Positions 1 to 8,420 of a stretch of DNA of 33,886 bases are shown here, one piece after another. Position 1 is the first letter of the stretch; each line of letters opens with the position of its first letter. The stretch covers positions 1-33,886 of the forward strand of contig JAITLW010000102.1 of NCBI GenBank assembly GCA_031277715.1, given 5' to 3'. The translations under genes and the position numbers were made by a program. The notes below the pieces were generated by a model. That model saw only the letters and a list, made by a program, of their open reading frames with translations. It was not told the origin of the DNA and searched no databases. Origin of the DNA: Sphingobacterium sp. Its GTDB lineage: Bacteria > Bacteroidota > Bacteroidia > Sphingobacteriales > Sphingobacteriaceae.

Positions 1-2274
1 GGAAGTGCACAAAACCTCCGTATCAATGCTGGACTGAATGTCGGAAGCACCCGTTCTATTCAGACACTGGATATGTTGAATACCGAACAATATCTTGAGA
101 TCCGAAAAGAGGCCTTCAAAAACGACAATACAGCGATGACAGAGACCAATGCCCCAGACCTATTGACCTGGGATCAAACATCGTATCACAATTGGCAAAA
201 AGAACTTTTTGGGAATAAGGCGGCTTTCAATAATATGCAGCTGTCATTTTCAGGCGGTAGCTCTAACCTGCAATACCTATTCAGCGGAAACTACAACAAA
301 CTAGGGGATGTATTACCCAGTAATAAAAACTACCAACGCGGTGGTAGCATGCTATCGATCAATAGCCAATCCGCTTCGGGTAAGTTTAAACTAGCGGCTT
401 CAGCTAACTTTAATGCTGACAAGAATAATACCATCGCGTCTGACCTTGCGCAGTACTATAACATAGCTCCAAACTATCAGCTATACAACGAAGACGGTAG
501 TTACTATTGGTTTGGTAACAGCATGGAGAATCCAATGGCCTACACCGAACGCGGTAGTGTGAGCCGGAGCAAATCACTTCTAGCAAATAGTACCCTATCC
601 TATCAGCTACTCTCCGATCTGGAAGCCAAAATCAGCCTTGGCTATAACCATCAAACGATGAGTCAGCTACAGACACTTCCATTAGTGGGATTCAATCCGC
701 TGAACAATACCGGGTCCAGTGCACGATATGGTGATAGCAAATTCAACTCCATTATCTTTGAACCACAATTGAACTACACCAAACAAATCGGAGACCATGA
801 GATTCGCGTATTACTAGGTGGTACCTGGCAGCAAACAGTCAATGAAGGACAAAGTATAACCGGTACCAAATATTCTACAGATGCACAGCTGGAAAACATC
901 AAAGCTGCAGGTGCACTGACCGTAAATGGATACAACTACGGTGACTATCGGTACCAGTCCGTATTTGGACGTATCAACTACGGCTATAAATCCAAGTACT
1001 TGTTCAATGTAAGTGGAAGAAGAGATGGTTCTTCCCGATTCGGTCCCAACTACCTATACGGTAATTTCTACTCCACAGGTGCTGCCTGGGTCTTTTCGGA
1101 AGAGGATTTCTTAAAGGACAATGGAATATTGAGTTTCGGAAAACTACGTGGTAGCTTAGGTCTTACGGGCAATGACCAAATCGGCAACTATCGTTACCTC
1201 GACACTTGGGGACCAGGCTTCGCTTATCAAGGGCTCGCTGGCTTATCCCCTACGCAAGCCTACAATCCCGACTATAGATGGGAAGAGAACACAAAACGAG
1301 AGCTGGGATTAGACCTGGGCTTCTTAAAAGACCGCATCTTTTTGACCACAAACTATTATAATAATAGATCTGGAAATCAACTTATCGACATCCAACTTGC
1401 GCCGCAAACTGGATTTGACAGCTATCTGGGCAATCAACCTGCTCTGGTACAGAACTCGGGTTGGGAGTTTGAGTTGAGCAGTACCAATATCCGTAAAGAA
1501 AACTTCTCTTGGAGCAGCAATCTGAACCTAACAATTCCAAAGAACAAACTCTTAAAATACCCAGATTTAGAAAACTCTACTGCTGCGAACAGGTACGTGA
1601 TTGGGCAATCCATACGTATTGTCAAAGGTTACGAATTTACTGGAGTAGATCCACAGACCGGTCTGGCCCAGTTTAAAGATCAGAACGGCGATGGCGCCTT
1701 GACTGAAGCAGGAGATTTTATTGTCATGGGTGATCTATTACCTCGCTTTTACGGAGGTTTTAATAATACACTGACATACAAAGATATTTCCTTGAGCTTC
1801 CTCCTTCAATTTGTAAAACAGGAGGGGCCTAGTATAGGTTATGGTCCGATGGCTAACCATATCGGTTCTTTATCCAATATGGATGTCGCTGTATTAGACC
1901 GGTGGCAACAACCGGGAGATATCACCAATACTCCGAGAGCAACAGCTAATGCATCAAGCCCAGCTTATACCAGCTTTCGTAACCAATACCGTTATTCCAC
2001 TGCAGTATGGGATGATGCCTCCTACCTGCGTCTTAAAAATATTGCTTTATCTTACGATATGTCCAAGTTGAGCCAACGGATCAATATCCAACAGATGAGT
2101 ATACACTTTAATGCACAGAATCTATTTACCTGGACTTCATTCCGTGGTATGGATCCGGAGATGCAAGGCTTTGACCGCACATTTGTCTCTCAGGTAAATC
2201 CATTTGGTTCCGTAAAAACTATCACCACACCAAGTGTACGTACGTACACTTTCGGTGTCCAGGTATCATTTTAA
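1..2274 (+). CDS. SusC/RagA-type TonB-dependent outer membrane transporter, 5' end cut by window
   Basis: The frame is open from the first base, so the first ATG at 73 is internal and the gene begins outside the window; 757 residues are visible. The signal peptide, carboxypeptidase-regulatory-like domain and most of the plug are therefore missing, and the visible part is mainly the 22-strand beta-barrel. Supporting features are alternating aromatic/polar strands, a barrel segment around RRDGSSRFGPN typical of SusC, an acidic QNGDGALTEAGD loop, and a C-terminal Phe (QVSF) as expected for outer membrane barrels. By family knowledge it imports oligomers across the outer membrane with TonB energy, as a complex with SusD. 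The susD gene follows after 19 bases. It is clearly diverged from the two other SusC proteins here. The substrate cannot be read from sequence. Confidence 0.95.
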   Translation, partial: GSAQNLRINAGLNVGSTRSIQTLDMLNTEQYLEIRKEAFKNDNTAMTETNAPDLLTWDQTSYHNWQKELFGNKAAFNNMQLSFSGGSSNLQYLFSGNYNKLGDVLPSNKNYQRGGSMLSINSQSASGKFKLAASANFNADKNNTIASDLAQYYNIAPNYQLYNEDGSYYWFGNSMENPMAYTERGSVSRSKSLLANSTLSYQLLSDLEAKISLGYNHQTMSQLQTLPLVGFNPLNNTGSSARYGDSKFNSIIFEPQLNYTKQIGDHEIRVLLGGTWQQTVNEGQSITGTKYSTDAQLENIKAAGALTVNGYNYGDYRYQSVFGRINYGYKSKYLFNVSGRRDGSSRFGPNYLYGNFYSTGAAWVFSEEDFLKDNGILSFGKLRGSLGLTGNDQIGNYRYLDTWGPGFAYQGLAGLSPTQAYNPDYRWEENTKRELGLDLGFLKDRIFLTTNYYNNRSGNQLIDIQLAPQTGFDSYLGNQPALVQNSGWEFELSSTNIRKENFSWSSNLNLTIPKNKLLKYPDLENSTAANRYVIGQSIRIVKGYEFTGVDPQTGLAQFKDQNGDGALTEAGDFIVMGDLLPRFYGGFNNTLTYKDISLSFLLQFVKQEGPSIGYGPMANHIGSLSNMDVAVLDRWQQPGDITNTPRATANASSPAYTSFRNQYRYSTAVWDDASYLRLKNIALSYDMSKLSQRINIQQMSIHFNAQNLFTWTSFRGMDPEMQGFDRTFVSQVNPFGSVKTITTPSVRTYTFGVQVSF

Positions 2275-2293
2275 TTCTTAAAAATTCTGTATT

Positions 2294-3682
2294 ATGAAAC
2301 GTAAAAGAATCCTATTATATTCTGCTTGTTTAGCTTCCGTACTTCACCTCAGCTCCTGTGAGAGCTTTCTAGGTATTGACCCTCCAAAAGACCGTGTCGC
2401 GGCCGAAGATGCATTCTCAGACAACAAAACTGCTGAGGCTACCGTATTAGGCTTATATGTAGGTATGAACAACTATAACAACCAATTTGGAAGTGGTTTG
2501 CTGACAATATTATTGTCCAGTGTATCAGACGACTATTACTCTGCATTTACCTCCTACGACGAGTACAGGTTCAACAATATCACACCGAGCTCGAGTTACT
2601 TGGATCGTCTCTGGAGCCAACCGTATGGTTATATCAACCATGCCAATAAAATCATCGAAGGTCTAGAAGTGTCGAGCCTTAATGAAGCTGTTAAAAAACA
2701 ACTTAGTGCCGAAGCTCGCTTCATCCGTGCCTTTAGTTATTTCTATCTTACCAACCTGTTTAACAAAGTTCCTTTAGTGACTACATCGGACATTAATACA
2801 TCCAATACCTTGGGCCCCTCTACCCAAGAAGAAGTGTATCAATTTGTCATTGAAGATTTAAAAAAAGCAGAATCCGATATTTCAGATGAATACCAAGGTA
2901 CACCACAGGGAGCAAACACAGAGCGTATCCGTCCCAACAAAAAAGCTGTATCCGCTCTCCTCTCCCGTGTATATCTATACAAGAAAGACTGGAAAGAAGC
3001 AGAAAGCACAGCAACAACAGTAATCAATGACACCCGTTATAAGATACCCAGCGATCTGAACACCGTATTCCTAAAGACCAGCCAAGAGGCCATCTGGCAA
3101 CTACAAACAGTCAATACAACTACTGCGGGCGTAAATACCTGGGAAGGATTTACCATTGTACCCGCCACAGCGACCGCGCGAGGCTATTATAATGTATATC
3201 AGCCTACATTAGACTCCTATGAGGCAAATGACAAGCGAAAAGACAACTGGTTGAAACCTTATACCATCGCATCGGGCACATTTTACATGCCCTATAAGTA
3301 CAAAGTGCGTACAGGAAGTCCGGTAACAGAATACAACACGGTATTACGATTGGCAGAGCAATACCTGATCCGGGCAGAGGCACGCTTAAATCAGGGTAAT
3401 ATAGAGGGGGCTATTTCGGATATCAATGTGATACGGGGGCGTGCAGGCATCATACTATTATCCCAAACCCTTAGCCCTGAAGAGACGGCATTGGCTTTAG
3501 AGAAAGAAAGACACCTAGAACTTTTGGGAGAATGGGGACACCGTTGGTTTGACCTTGCAAGGACAAATCGGGCAGTTGCAGTACTCTCGGCTACCAAAGG
3601 CAACTTTACACAAGCCGACACCAAGATTCCAATCGCCGAGTCTATCCTATTAACAAATAAAAAACTGGAACAAAATGACTAG
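2294..3682 (+). CDS. SusD/RagB-family outer membrane lipoprotein (left unit)
   Basis: A 462-residue protein with a type II signal peptide: positive MKRKR, a hydrophobic stretch, then LSSC with the lipid-bearing Cys at about residue 22. The mature start ESFLGIDPPKDRV is the usual SusD opening. The middle has the alpha-helical TPR-like fold pattern (AEARFIRAFSYFYLTNLF), and the C-terminal part has the SusD signature LRLAEQYLIRAEARLNQG followed by EKERHLELLGEWGHRWFDL. By family knowledge it sits as a surface lid on SusC and captures substrate. At 462 aa it is shorter than the two SusD proteins further right (about 640-671 aa), so this unit belongs to a different subfamily. It follows susC by 19 bases and overlaps the next start by 8 bases, so all three genes are probably one operon. 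Confidence 0.95.
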   Translation: MKRKRILLYSACLASVLHLSSCESFLGIDPPKDRVAAEDAFSDNKTAEATVLGLYVGMNNYNNQFGSGLLTILLSSVSDDYYSAFTSYDEYRFNNITPSSSYLDRLWSQPYGYINHANKIIEGLEVSSLNEAVKKQLSAEARFIRAFSYFYLTNLFNKVPLVTTSDINTSNTLGPSTQEEVYQFVIEDLKKAESDISDEYQGTPQGANTERIRPNKKAVSALLSRVYLYKKDWKEAESTATTVINDTRYKIPSDLNTVFLKTSQEAIWQLQTVNTTTAGVNTWEGFTIVPATATARGYYNVYQPTLDSYEANDKRKDNWLKPYTIASGTFYMPYKYKVRTGSPVTEYNTVLRLAEQYLIRAEARLNQGNIEGAISDINVIRGRAGIILLSQTLSPEETALALEKERHLELLGEWGHRWFDLARTNRAVAVLSATKGNFTQADTKIPIAESILLTNKKLEQND

Positions 3683-5612
3683 AAAAAGCATTTTGACAGC
3701 TATGGCTACCCTTCTTATAGGGAGCCATAGTTTAATAGCACAGCAGACACCTGTCGATATCCAACCTCAGAAACCAACTGCGAATGATAACGTACAGATA
3801 CGTTTTTGGCCGCAGCGAACTGCATTACCTGATACCGTCAGTGCTTACTATTTAAATTTCAGCTCTTCCAATTACTATGAGATGCCCCAGCGTCTTAAAA
3901 TGGAGAAAAATCATGATCATTGGCAGGTTTCCTTCAAGTTACCTTTCTATGCCAACTTTAGTTCCTTTACAATCTCGGATTTCAAAAACGAATGGATCCA
4001 ACAACCGACAGACAGTACCCATTACGAACTGTTCGTCTACCAAGACGGCAGGTTAAAAGAAGGCAACTATCTGGGTAAGGGCTATAGCATAGGTGTCCAA
4101 AACAGGAAATCACCTTATATGGAGCGGCAACAACAAGCATACTTTAAGAAGGAACTGGAATTATTTCCAGAAAACTATGAAGCCCGGCTTAGGATACTCG
4201 CTTATGAGATGAAAAAAGGAGACGAAATACAGCAGCAACGAGCACGCCAACAAGCGTTAGAGGTAATCGACAAAAAGTTCAGAAGCAACCCTACCGATGG
4301 CGGCAACCTCAATAAAGTCACCATGGGCTACCTTATCATCGGAGAAAACCAACGATTAGATTCTATCCGACAAGTCGTAATAAACGAATTTCCAAATAGC
4401 GAATTAGGCATAACCAATCAACTCAATAAACTATTCAAGAGCACAGATAGTGTGCATGTAGTCCAGGGAATAAATAATCTATTCAAGAACAAGGATAAAA
4501 CAAATGAAAAAGCATTCCAATCGGCTTACGCTTACCTGTTCGAGTACTATGTACAAAAGAAAGATGCCTCCCAGGCTGCACATTACCTTTCGTTGATAAA
4601 AGAAAAGGAGACCAATCCCTATACCTGGCGCTCGTATAGCGAATATGCAAGTCTACTATTAGAGCATCAGCTGTTATTGGACTCGGCCTATGTCCTGAAC
4701 GAACTCGTTCTGGACCATATCCAAGAGTTCCCCGTTACACTGGTCCGTTATTTTCCTGAGACAGGATATTTGGTCGCACACGATGACCAGAAGACAGAGA
4801 AAACAGCAAAAGCCAAAGCTACAATATTAGCCACACAGGGATTGATACAGTATTACCGTGGCAGAAAGGACGCCGCGTGGCAGATTTTAGCCCAGGCGTA
4901 TCCAAAGGTAGACGACGTCCCATTACTTAAAAAGATTGCAGATCTCTATAAACAAGAATCCAACTATAAGGAGCAGACTGCTGTATTAAGGGAGGCCTTC
5001 AAGCAGGCTCCTTATAATCAGGATATTTTAAAACAGCTAGCTGAAAGCTTAGTAAACCAGGGGTTTGACAACAATCAAATCATGGTTTATCAAGAGCAGC
5101 TACTACAAGAATGGAAAACCGATTACTTCAGCGAACTGGATAAAAAAGTGATTGACAATAAAGCTTTCCCTCAAGAATTGTCTATTGTCGATTTGCAAGG
5201 TCGCGCGTTGACGGCAGCAGATCTACTGGGTAAAGTGGTCGTAATCGACCTTTGGGCCACCTGGTGCAAACCCTGCCTTGCTTCATTTCCTTATGTACAG
5301 CAGGTCTATGAAAAGTATAAAAACGACAGCAGTGTCCTATTTGTAATCCTCAACACAGGCAGTGGCAATAGTTTGGAAGATACCCAGAAATGGACATCCC
5401 AAAATCAACAATACAACTTCCCGGTCTACTACAATAAGGACAAAAAACTTAACGCTAAACTGGAAGTGACCTCCATTCCTACCTCTTTTATCCTAAGTCC
5501 TACAGGGCAGATTGTTTTCAAAAAAGTAGGTTCTGAAGGGGAAAAAATCCGAGTCGAATTAGACGCTATGATTGACTACGTCAAAGCACAACATAAAAAA
5601 CAAGAACAATAA
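3675..5612 (+). CDS. Secreted thioredoxin/TlpA-like protein with long helical-repeat region
   Basis: A 645-residue protein with a cleavable signal peptide (MTRKSILTAMATLL...IAQQ). Residues about 25-140 look beta-rich and Ig-like. Residues about 150-500 are helical and TPR-like (paired helices such as ELFPENYEARLRILAYEM). Residues about 505-645 form a thioredoxin-fold domain of the TlpA/AhpC-TSA type: WATWCKPC with redox cysteines at about 531 and 534, and a cis-Pro loop SIPTSF. By family knowledge such proteins reduce or exchange disulphides in the periplasm. TlpA-like proteins are usually much shorter, so the large N-terminal part suggests binding of a specific partner. The ATG overlaps the susD stop by 8 bases, indicating translational coupling, so it probably acts with the SusCD pair. 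What it reduces is unknown. A strong terminator follows directly after the stop. Confidence 0.9.
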   Translation: MTRKSILTAMATLLIGSHSLIAQQTPVDIQPQKPTANDNVQIRFWPQRTALPDTVSAYYLNFSSSNYYEMPQRLKMEKNHDHWQVSFKLPFYANFSSFTISDFKNEWIQQPTDSTHYELFVYQDGRLKEGNYLGKGYSIGVQNRKSPYMERQQQAYFKKELELFPENYEARLRILAYEMKKGDEIQQQRARQQALEVIDKKFRSNPTDGGNLNKVTMGYLIIGENQRLDSIRQVVINEFPNSELGITNQLNKLFKSTDSVHVVQGINNLFKNKDKTNEKAFQSAYAYLFEYYVQKKDASQAAHYLSLIKEKETNPYTWRSYSEYASLLLEHQLLLDSAYVLNELVLDHIQEFPVTLVRYFPETGYLVAHDDQKTEKTAKAKATILATQGLIQYYRGRKDAAWQILAQAYPKVDDVPLLKKIADLYKQESNYKEQTAVLREAFKQAPYNQDILKQLAESLVNQGFDNNQIMVYQEQLLQEWKTDYFSELDKKVIDNKAFPQELSIVDLQGRALTAADLLGKVVVIDLWATWCKPCLASFPYVQQVYEKYKNDSSVLFVILNTGSGNSLEDTQKWTSQNQQYNFPVYYNKDKKLNAKLEVTSIPTSFILSPTGQIVFKKVGSEGEKIRVELDAMIDYVKAQHKKQEQ

Positions 5613-5644
5613 AAAACAGCGTCCAAGAAATCGGGCGCTGTTTT
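5613..5644 (+). terminator. Rho-independent terminator of left unit, repeat copy 1
   Basis: A 12-bp stem (5613-5624 with 5633-5644, one G-T pair) with an 8-base loop starts right after the TAA of the thioredoxin-like gene. The A-rich left flank and T-rich right arm (TTTTAT) would let it also stop the convergent sigma gene. In the sense of transcription the core is AACAGCGTCC, loop AAGAAATC, GGGCGCTGTT, nearly the same as the hairpins at 16811-16838 and 33703-33730. Confidence 0.85.
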
Positions 5645-5684
5645 ATCAAAAGTTATGTGATTTACAATTATATAATCTGAACAA

Positions 5685-6278
5685 TTAAAAATGCTGTCCA
5701 AAACAAGTTACTAGCAAAAATGCCGTATAAAGGTTAATATCCTTTTCTTTGAAGATTACACGGAGCGTAGAGAGTGCTTTTGACTTTGCAAAGTACACCG
5801 TACTAGTAGTCGTTCCTAGTGCATCACAGATCTCTTTTGTTTCCATTCCTTCTAAATAAGACATACGAAAAACATCGGCCTGCTGTTTGGGCAATTTCTC
5901 CAGCTCTTCAACAATCTGCATAATCAATTCCACATAAATCATCTGTCCCAACATATCGCCGTCTTTTCCTTCGATATCTGTCCATTCAGACTGTGATAAA
6001 GACACTTTTTTACGGTATGCTGATCCCATATGATTATAACAGGAGTTTCTGGTCACTAAAAACAAAAAGGATTTAATAGCATTATAACTAGTCATTGTTT
6101 CCCGTCTCTCCCAGAGCTTACAAAATGATTCTGAAACAATCTCTTCAGAGACTTCTTTATTCTTTGTAATCCTGTAGGCAAAAAAATGTAGCGGATCCCC
6201 CAGTTCTGTAATAAAATACTGTAAGCCAAGTTCATGCCCAAGACATAAAATTTCGACATATTTTAGGTCATCTTTCAC
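5685..6278 (-). CDS. ECF-type RNA polymerase sigma factor without adjacent FecR
   Basis: A 197-residue sigma-70 family protein of ECF size. Region 2 lies at about residues 25-90 (EEIVSESFCKLWERR). Region 4 lies at about 126-175, with LPKQQADVFRMSYLEGMETKEI and the helix-turn-helix TTTSTVYFAKSKALSTLR. The start is a GTG at 6278: an in-frame TAA lies at 6290-6292 and the next Met is well inside region 2. The last 15 residues (LYTAFLLVTCFGQHF) are unusually hydrophobic for a sigma factor. Family members are normally followed by a FecR anti-sigma gene, but here the next gene is convergent, separated by a terminator. It lies beyond the 3' end of the middle SusCD unit, whose FecR at 16744-15569 lacks a sigma gene, so the two may be a split pair (inference). 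Confidence 0.9.
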   Translation of the reverse strand: MKDDLKYVEILCLGHELGLQYFITELGDPLHFFAYRITKNKEVSEEIVSESFCKLWERRETMTSYNAIKSFLFLVTRNSCYNHMGSAYRKKVSLSQSEWTDIEGKDGDMLGQMIYVELIMQIVEELEKLPKQQADVFRMSYLEGMETKEICDALGTTTSTVYFAKSKALSTLRVIFKEKDINLYTAFLLVTCFGQHF

Positions 6279-6449
6279 ATTCCAGAGGTTTAAATAATTT
6301 TGTTAGCATAACTAAGTTAAGCAAATTAAATCAAACGCCGCATCAAATAAATTTAAAAAATGAAACTACAGCGGCTAATAAATAGTTCGCCACTAAATTA
6401 AATAAAACCCGCTGTAAATGACTAAACCAATCAATTACATAACCATTAT
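6279..6449. other. AT-rich intergenic stretch upstream of the ECF sigma gene
   Basis: No open frame of note. It contains a perfect 8-bp inverted repeat, TACAGCGG (6367-6374) and CCGCTGTA (6409-6416), separated by 34 bases and about 90-140 bases upstream of the GTG start. This could be an operator or chance. I saw no TAnnTTTG-type -7 box for the sigma gene on the - strand. Confidence 0.3.
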
Positions 6450-6481
6450 ATAACATGCCCCTAACATGAGGAGCATGTTAT
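6450..6481 (-). terminator. Probable terminator of the middle SusCD unit
   Basis: A 13-pair hairpin (6450-6462 with 6469-6481, loop 6463-6468) lies 19 bases past the stop of the MBL-fold gene. One position is C-A on the + strand but G-T on the - strand, which favours function in the - transcript. The following - strand bases are TA-rich rather than a clean T run, so it may be a weak terminator or an mRNA-end stabiliser. Confidence 0.55.
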
Positions 6482-6500
6482 GTCTTTCACTAAAACAACC

Positions 6501-7523
6501 TTATCTCAACCCTCCCTTTTCCCAGACCAGTCTCTCTCCCCAAAAAGGCAGAATTGTATTTTCACACTCCACATTAGGAAGATGTTTTAATGTTTGGGTG
6601 ATCGAAGCCTGCCCCTTAGGATATGGCTTGTGTCTCATCTCGATCAAATGAGACAGCACAGCATAATTGGTTTGTACCTGCCCTTCACCCTGTCCCAAAA
6701 TTTCATTTTCTCTCGCTGCTCCCCATCGCAATACGACTACATCCACCGGCCCTTGTACTTTCTTAAACCGTTTTGGATCGAATCCGGAATCCCCACAGTG
6801 GAGCAAAGAAAAATTCCCTGTATCATCCCCACAATCAATACGAAGCACCGCTACAAAATCCGGCAAATCTGGACTGCGCAGATGATCTGATATATCAGTT
6901 TGCAATGTAAAATTACCAATCTTGTAACTTGTCGCAGTGGTCGAAAAGTATGGCGCATTATCTACGTCAAAATTGGTTATTACAGGTTTCCCTAATTGTT
7001 TCATCGCCGCTATCAACTTCACATTAGCATGATCACCATGATTATGCGTGATGTACAGGAAGTCCAAATAAGGAGCCAGTTCTTCTGCTAAGCGATGATC
7101 TACATCTATTCCAAAACAACCTGAAGGCGTCTTTACCACAAATCCCATATTATATAGCATCCATACCGATGCTGTTCCCTTTTTGACCTTTGTCGTTCTC
7201 ACCTCTTGCAACACCTTTTCAAATGCCATTCTATAGGCATAAAGAATAGGTTCTCTATGTTCCAATTCTTCAGCTTCTTCCTCAGATTTCTTCAGGTATT
7301 CTTTAAATGGACCGTCAGAATAAGGATCTGAGTACGTTTCGATTGTTTTTAATAGCGACAACCGATCCTCATTTAATATGAGCGGACTCGTTTTATTTAA
7401 CTTTTTTATTGTCTCTACTCCTACATTAACATAATTCTTTTGATCTTTTTCAAAAGAACTCTTTTGGGCAAAAGAACAATGAATAAATGTCAACATCACA
7501 ATAGATAATAGTATCTTTTTCAT
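6501..7523 (-). CDS. Secreted metallo-beta-lactamase-fold hydrolase
   Basis: A 340-residue protein. I chose ATG 7523 over the longer frame from 7577 because it opens directly into a signal peptide (MKKILLSIVMLTFIHCSFAQ). The metal-binding motif HNHGDH is at residues about 160-165 (His160, His162, Asp164, His165), followed by further likely ligands in LLHCGDSGFD and SHLIEMRH, as in the MBL superfamily. The N-terminal 110 residues are charged and helical and are not part of the core fold. MBL-fold enzymes hydrolyse esters, lactones, phosphodiesters or amides; nothing here fixes the substrate. It is the last gene of the middle SusCD unit, 81 bases after the DUF4998 gene, and is the only enzyme in that unit. 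The secretion signal places it in the periplasm or envelope. Confidence 0.9.
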   Translation of the reverse strand: MKKILLSIVMLTFIHCSFAQKSSFEKDQKNYVNVGVETIKKLNKTSPLILNEDRLSLLKTIETYSDPYSDGPFKEYLKKSEEEAEELEHREPILYAYRMAFEKVLQEVRTTKVKKGTASVWMLYNMGFVVKTPSGCFGIDVDHRLAEELAPYLDFLYITHNHGDHANVKLIAAMKQLGKPVITNFDVDNAPYFSTTATSYKIGNFTLQTDISDHLRSPDLPDFVAVLRIDCGDDTGNFSLLHCGDSGFDPKRFKKVQGPVDVVVLRWGAARENEILGQGEGQVQTNYAVLSHLIEMRHKPYPKGQASITQTLKHLPNVECENTILPFWGERLVWEKGGLR

Positions 7524-7604
7524 ATCATTAAATCTAAATAGATAAACACAATGCTTGACGAAAAAATCACCAAGCATCGTTCAATCAATCTCTTCCAATT
7601 ACAG

Positions 7605-8288
7605 TTAAGGAATCAATGTTTCCAGATAATTTGCAGTTACTAATGTATCTAAATCATTCGCGTTAATTAGATAGCGTGTTTTACTACGTACTTTTCCTCC
7701 TTTTTGCGGATTTACAAGCTGCAAGCTCTTTACTACTTTCTCTTCAGCTGTGAACTCTCCATTAGTCTGCTGGTAACTCACTAAATTATCAATTACCCCT
7801 ATCTTGTTATCAAACTCTACAGTTTTATTTCCTGCAGTGAACTTGACAGTTGACGGCATCAGGGTTTTAATATACTTTTCACCATAGACAAATCCGCCCT
7901 TATTTGTCAAAAGTGATTTATTGCCAAAGGTATCAACATTCCACGCCTCTATTAACACATTACCTTCTATGCTAGGCATATCAATCGTGGTAAAATAGCT
8001 TTGATAGACAGCATTGTAATTAGCAGGTATGTAATCCACTTTCAGCGAATCTTTGGCGCCACTTCCAGTATTCCAACGCAACATACAATAAGCTCTATTA
8101 ACATCCTCCGCAGGATAAATACCAATACCCAGTCTTTTATGTCCAGATTTAATATTTAAGTCTGTAATTTTACCTGCATATACGATAGGGCCTTCTTTGA
8201 TATATTGGTTTAATAAATCATCCGCATTATCACACCCAGCGATTGATAAAGTAAAAACTATTGCAATTAAATATAGTATATGTTTCAT
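7605..8288 (-). CDS. DUF4998-type surface lipoprotein (short form)
   Basis: A 227-residue protein. ATG 8288 is preferred because it gives a lipoprotein signal (MKHILYLIAIVFTLSIAGC, Cys19); the upstream extension begins with TTG and has no signal. The mature part starts with a YAGKI...SGHKRLGIGI segment that matches the opening of its paralogue at 23056-21914 (YPGKI...SGHNRVVLGW), the pattern of the Bacteroidota family DUF4998. It has Ig-like beta-strand repeats and no catalytic motif. Unlike the paralogue it lacks a C-terminal F5/8C domain. DUF4998 proteins are usually found next to SusCD pairs and are thought to be surface glycan-binding or accessory proteins; the exact role is not established. 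It lies 132 bases after the DUF4959-type gene. Confidence 0.85.
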   Translation of the reverse strand: MKHILYLIAIVFTLSIAGCDNADDLLNQYIKEGPIVYAGKITDLNIKSGHKRLGIGIYPAEDVNRAYCMLRWNTGSGAKDSLKVDYIPANYNAVYQSYFTTIDMPSIEGNVLIEAWNVDTFGNKSLLTNKGGFVYGEKYIKTLMPSTVKFTAGNKTVEFDNKIGVIDNLVSYQQTNGEFTAEEKVVKSLQLVNPQKGGKVRSKTRYLINANDLDTLVTANYLETLIP

Positions 8289-8420
8289 CCGTTTAAATTT
8301 ATTTTTTGCCATCACATCTATTTCATTCTCTTGTGTGATTGAATCAATCATGATAGCTTCATATGTATATAATTTGATTTTCAACGACCATATGGAATAG
8401 TCAGATTAAAAATAGTTTGA

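Noticed and set aside
1..72. Treating ATG at 73 as the SusC start
   Set aside because: The frame is open to base 1 and encodes typical SusC sequence upstream, so the gene is cut by the window edge.
6466..6651. 61-codon + strand open frame beginning inside the terminator hairpin
   Set aside because: Antisense to the 3' end of the MBL-fold gene and starts within a hairpin; no support.
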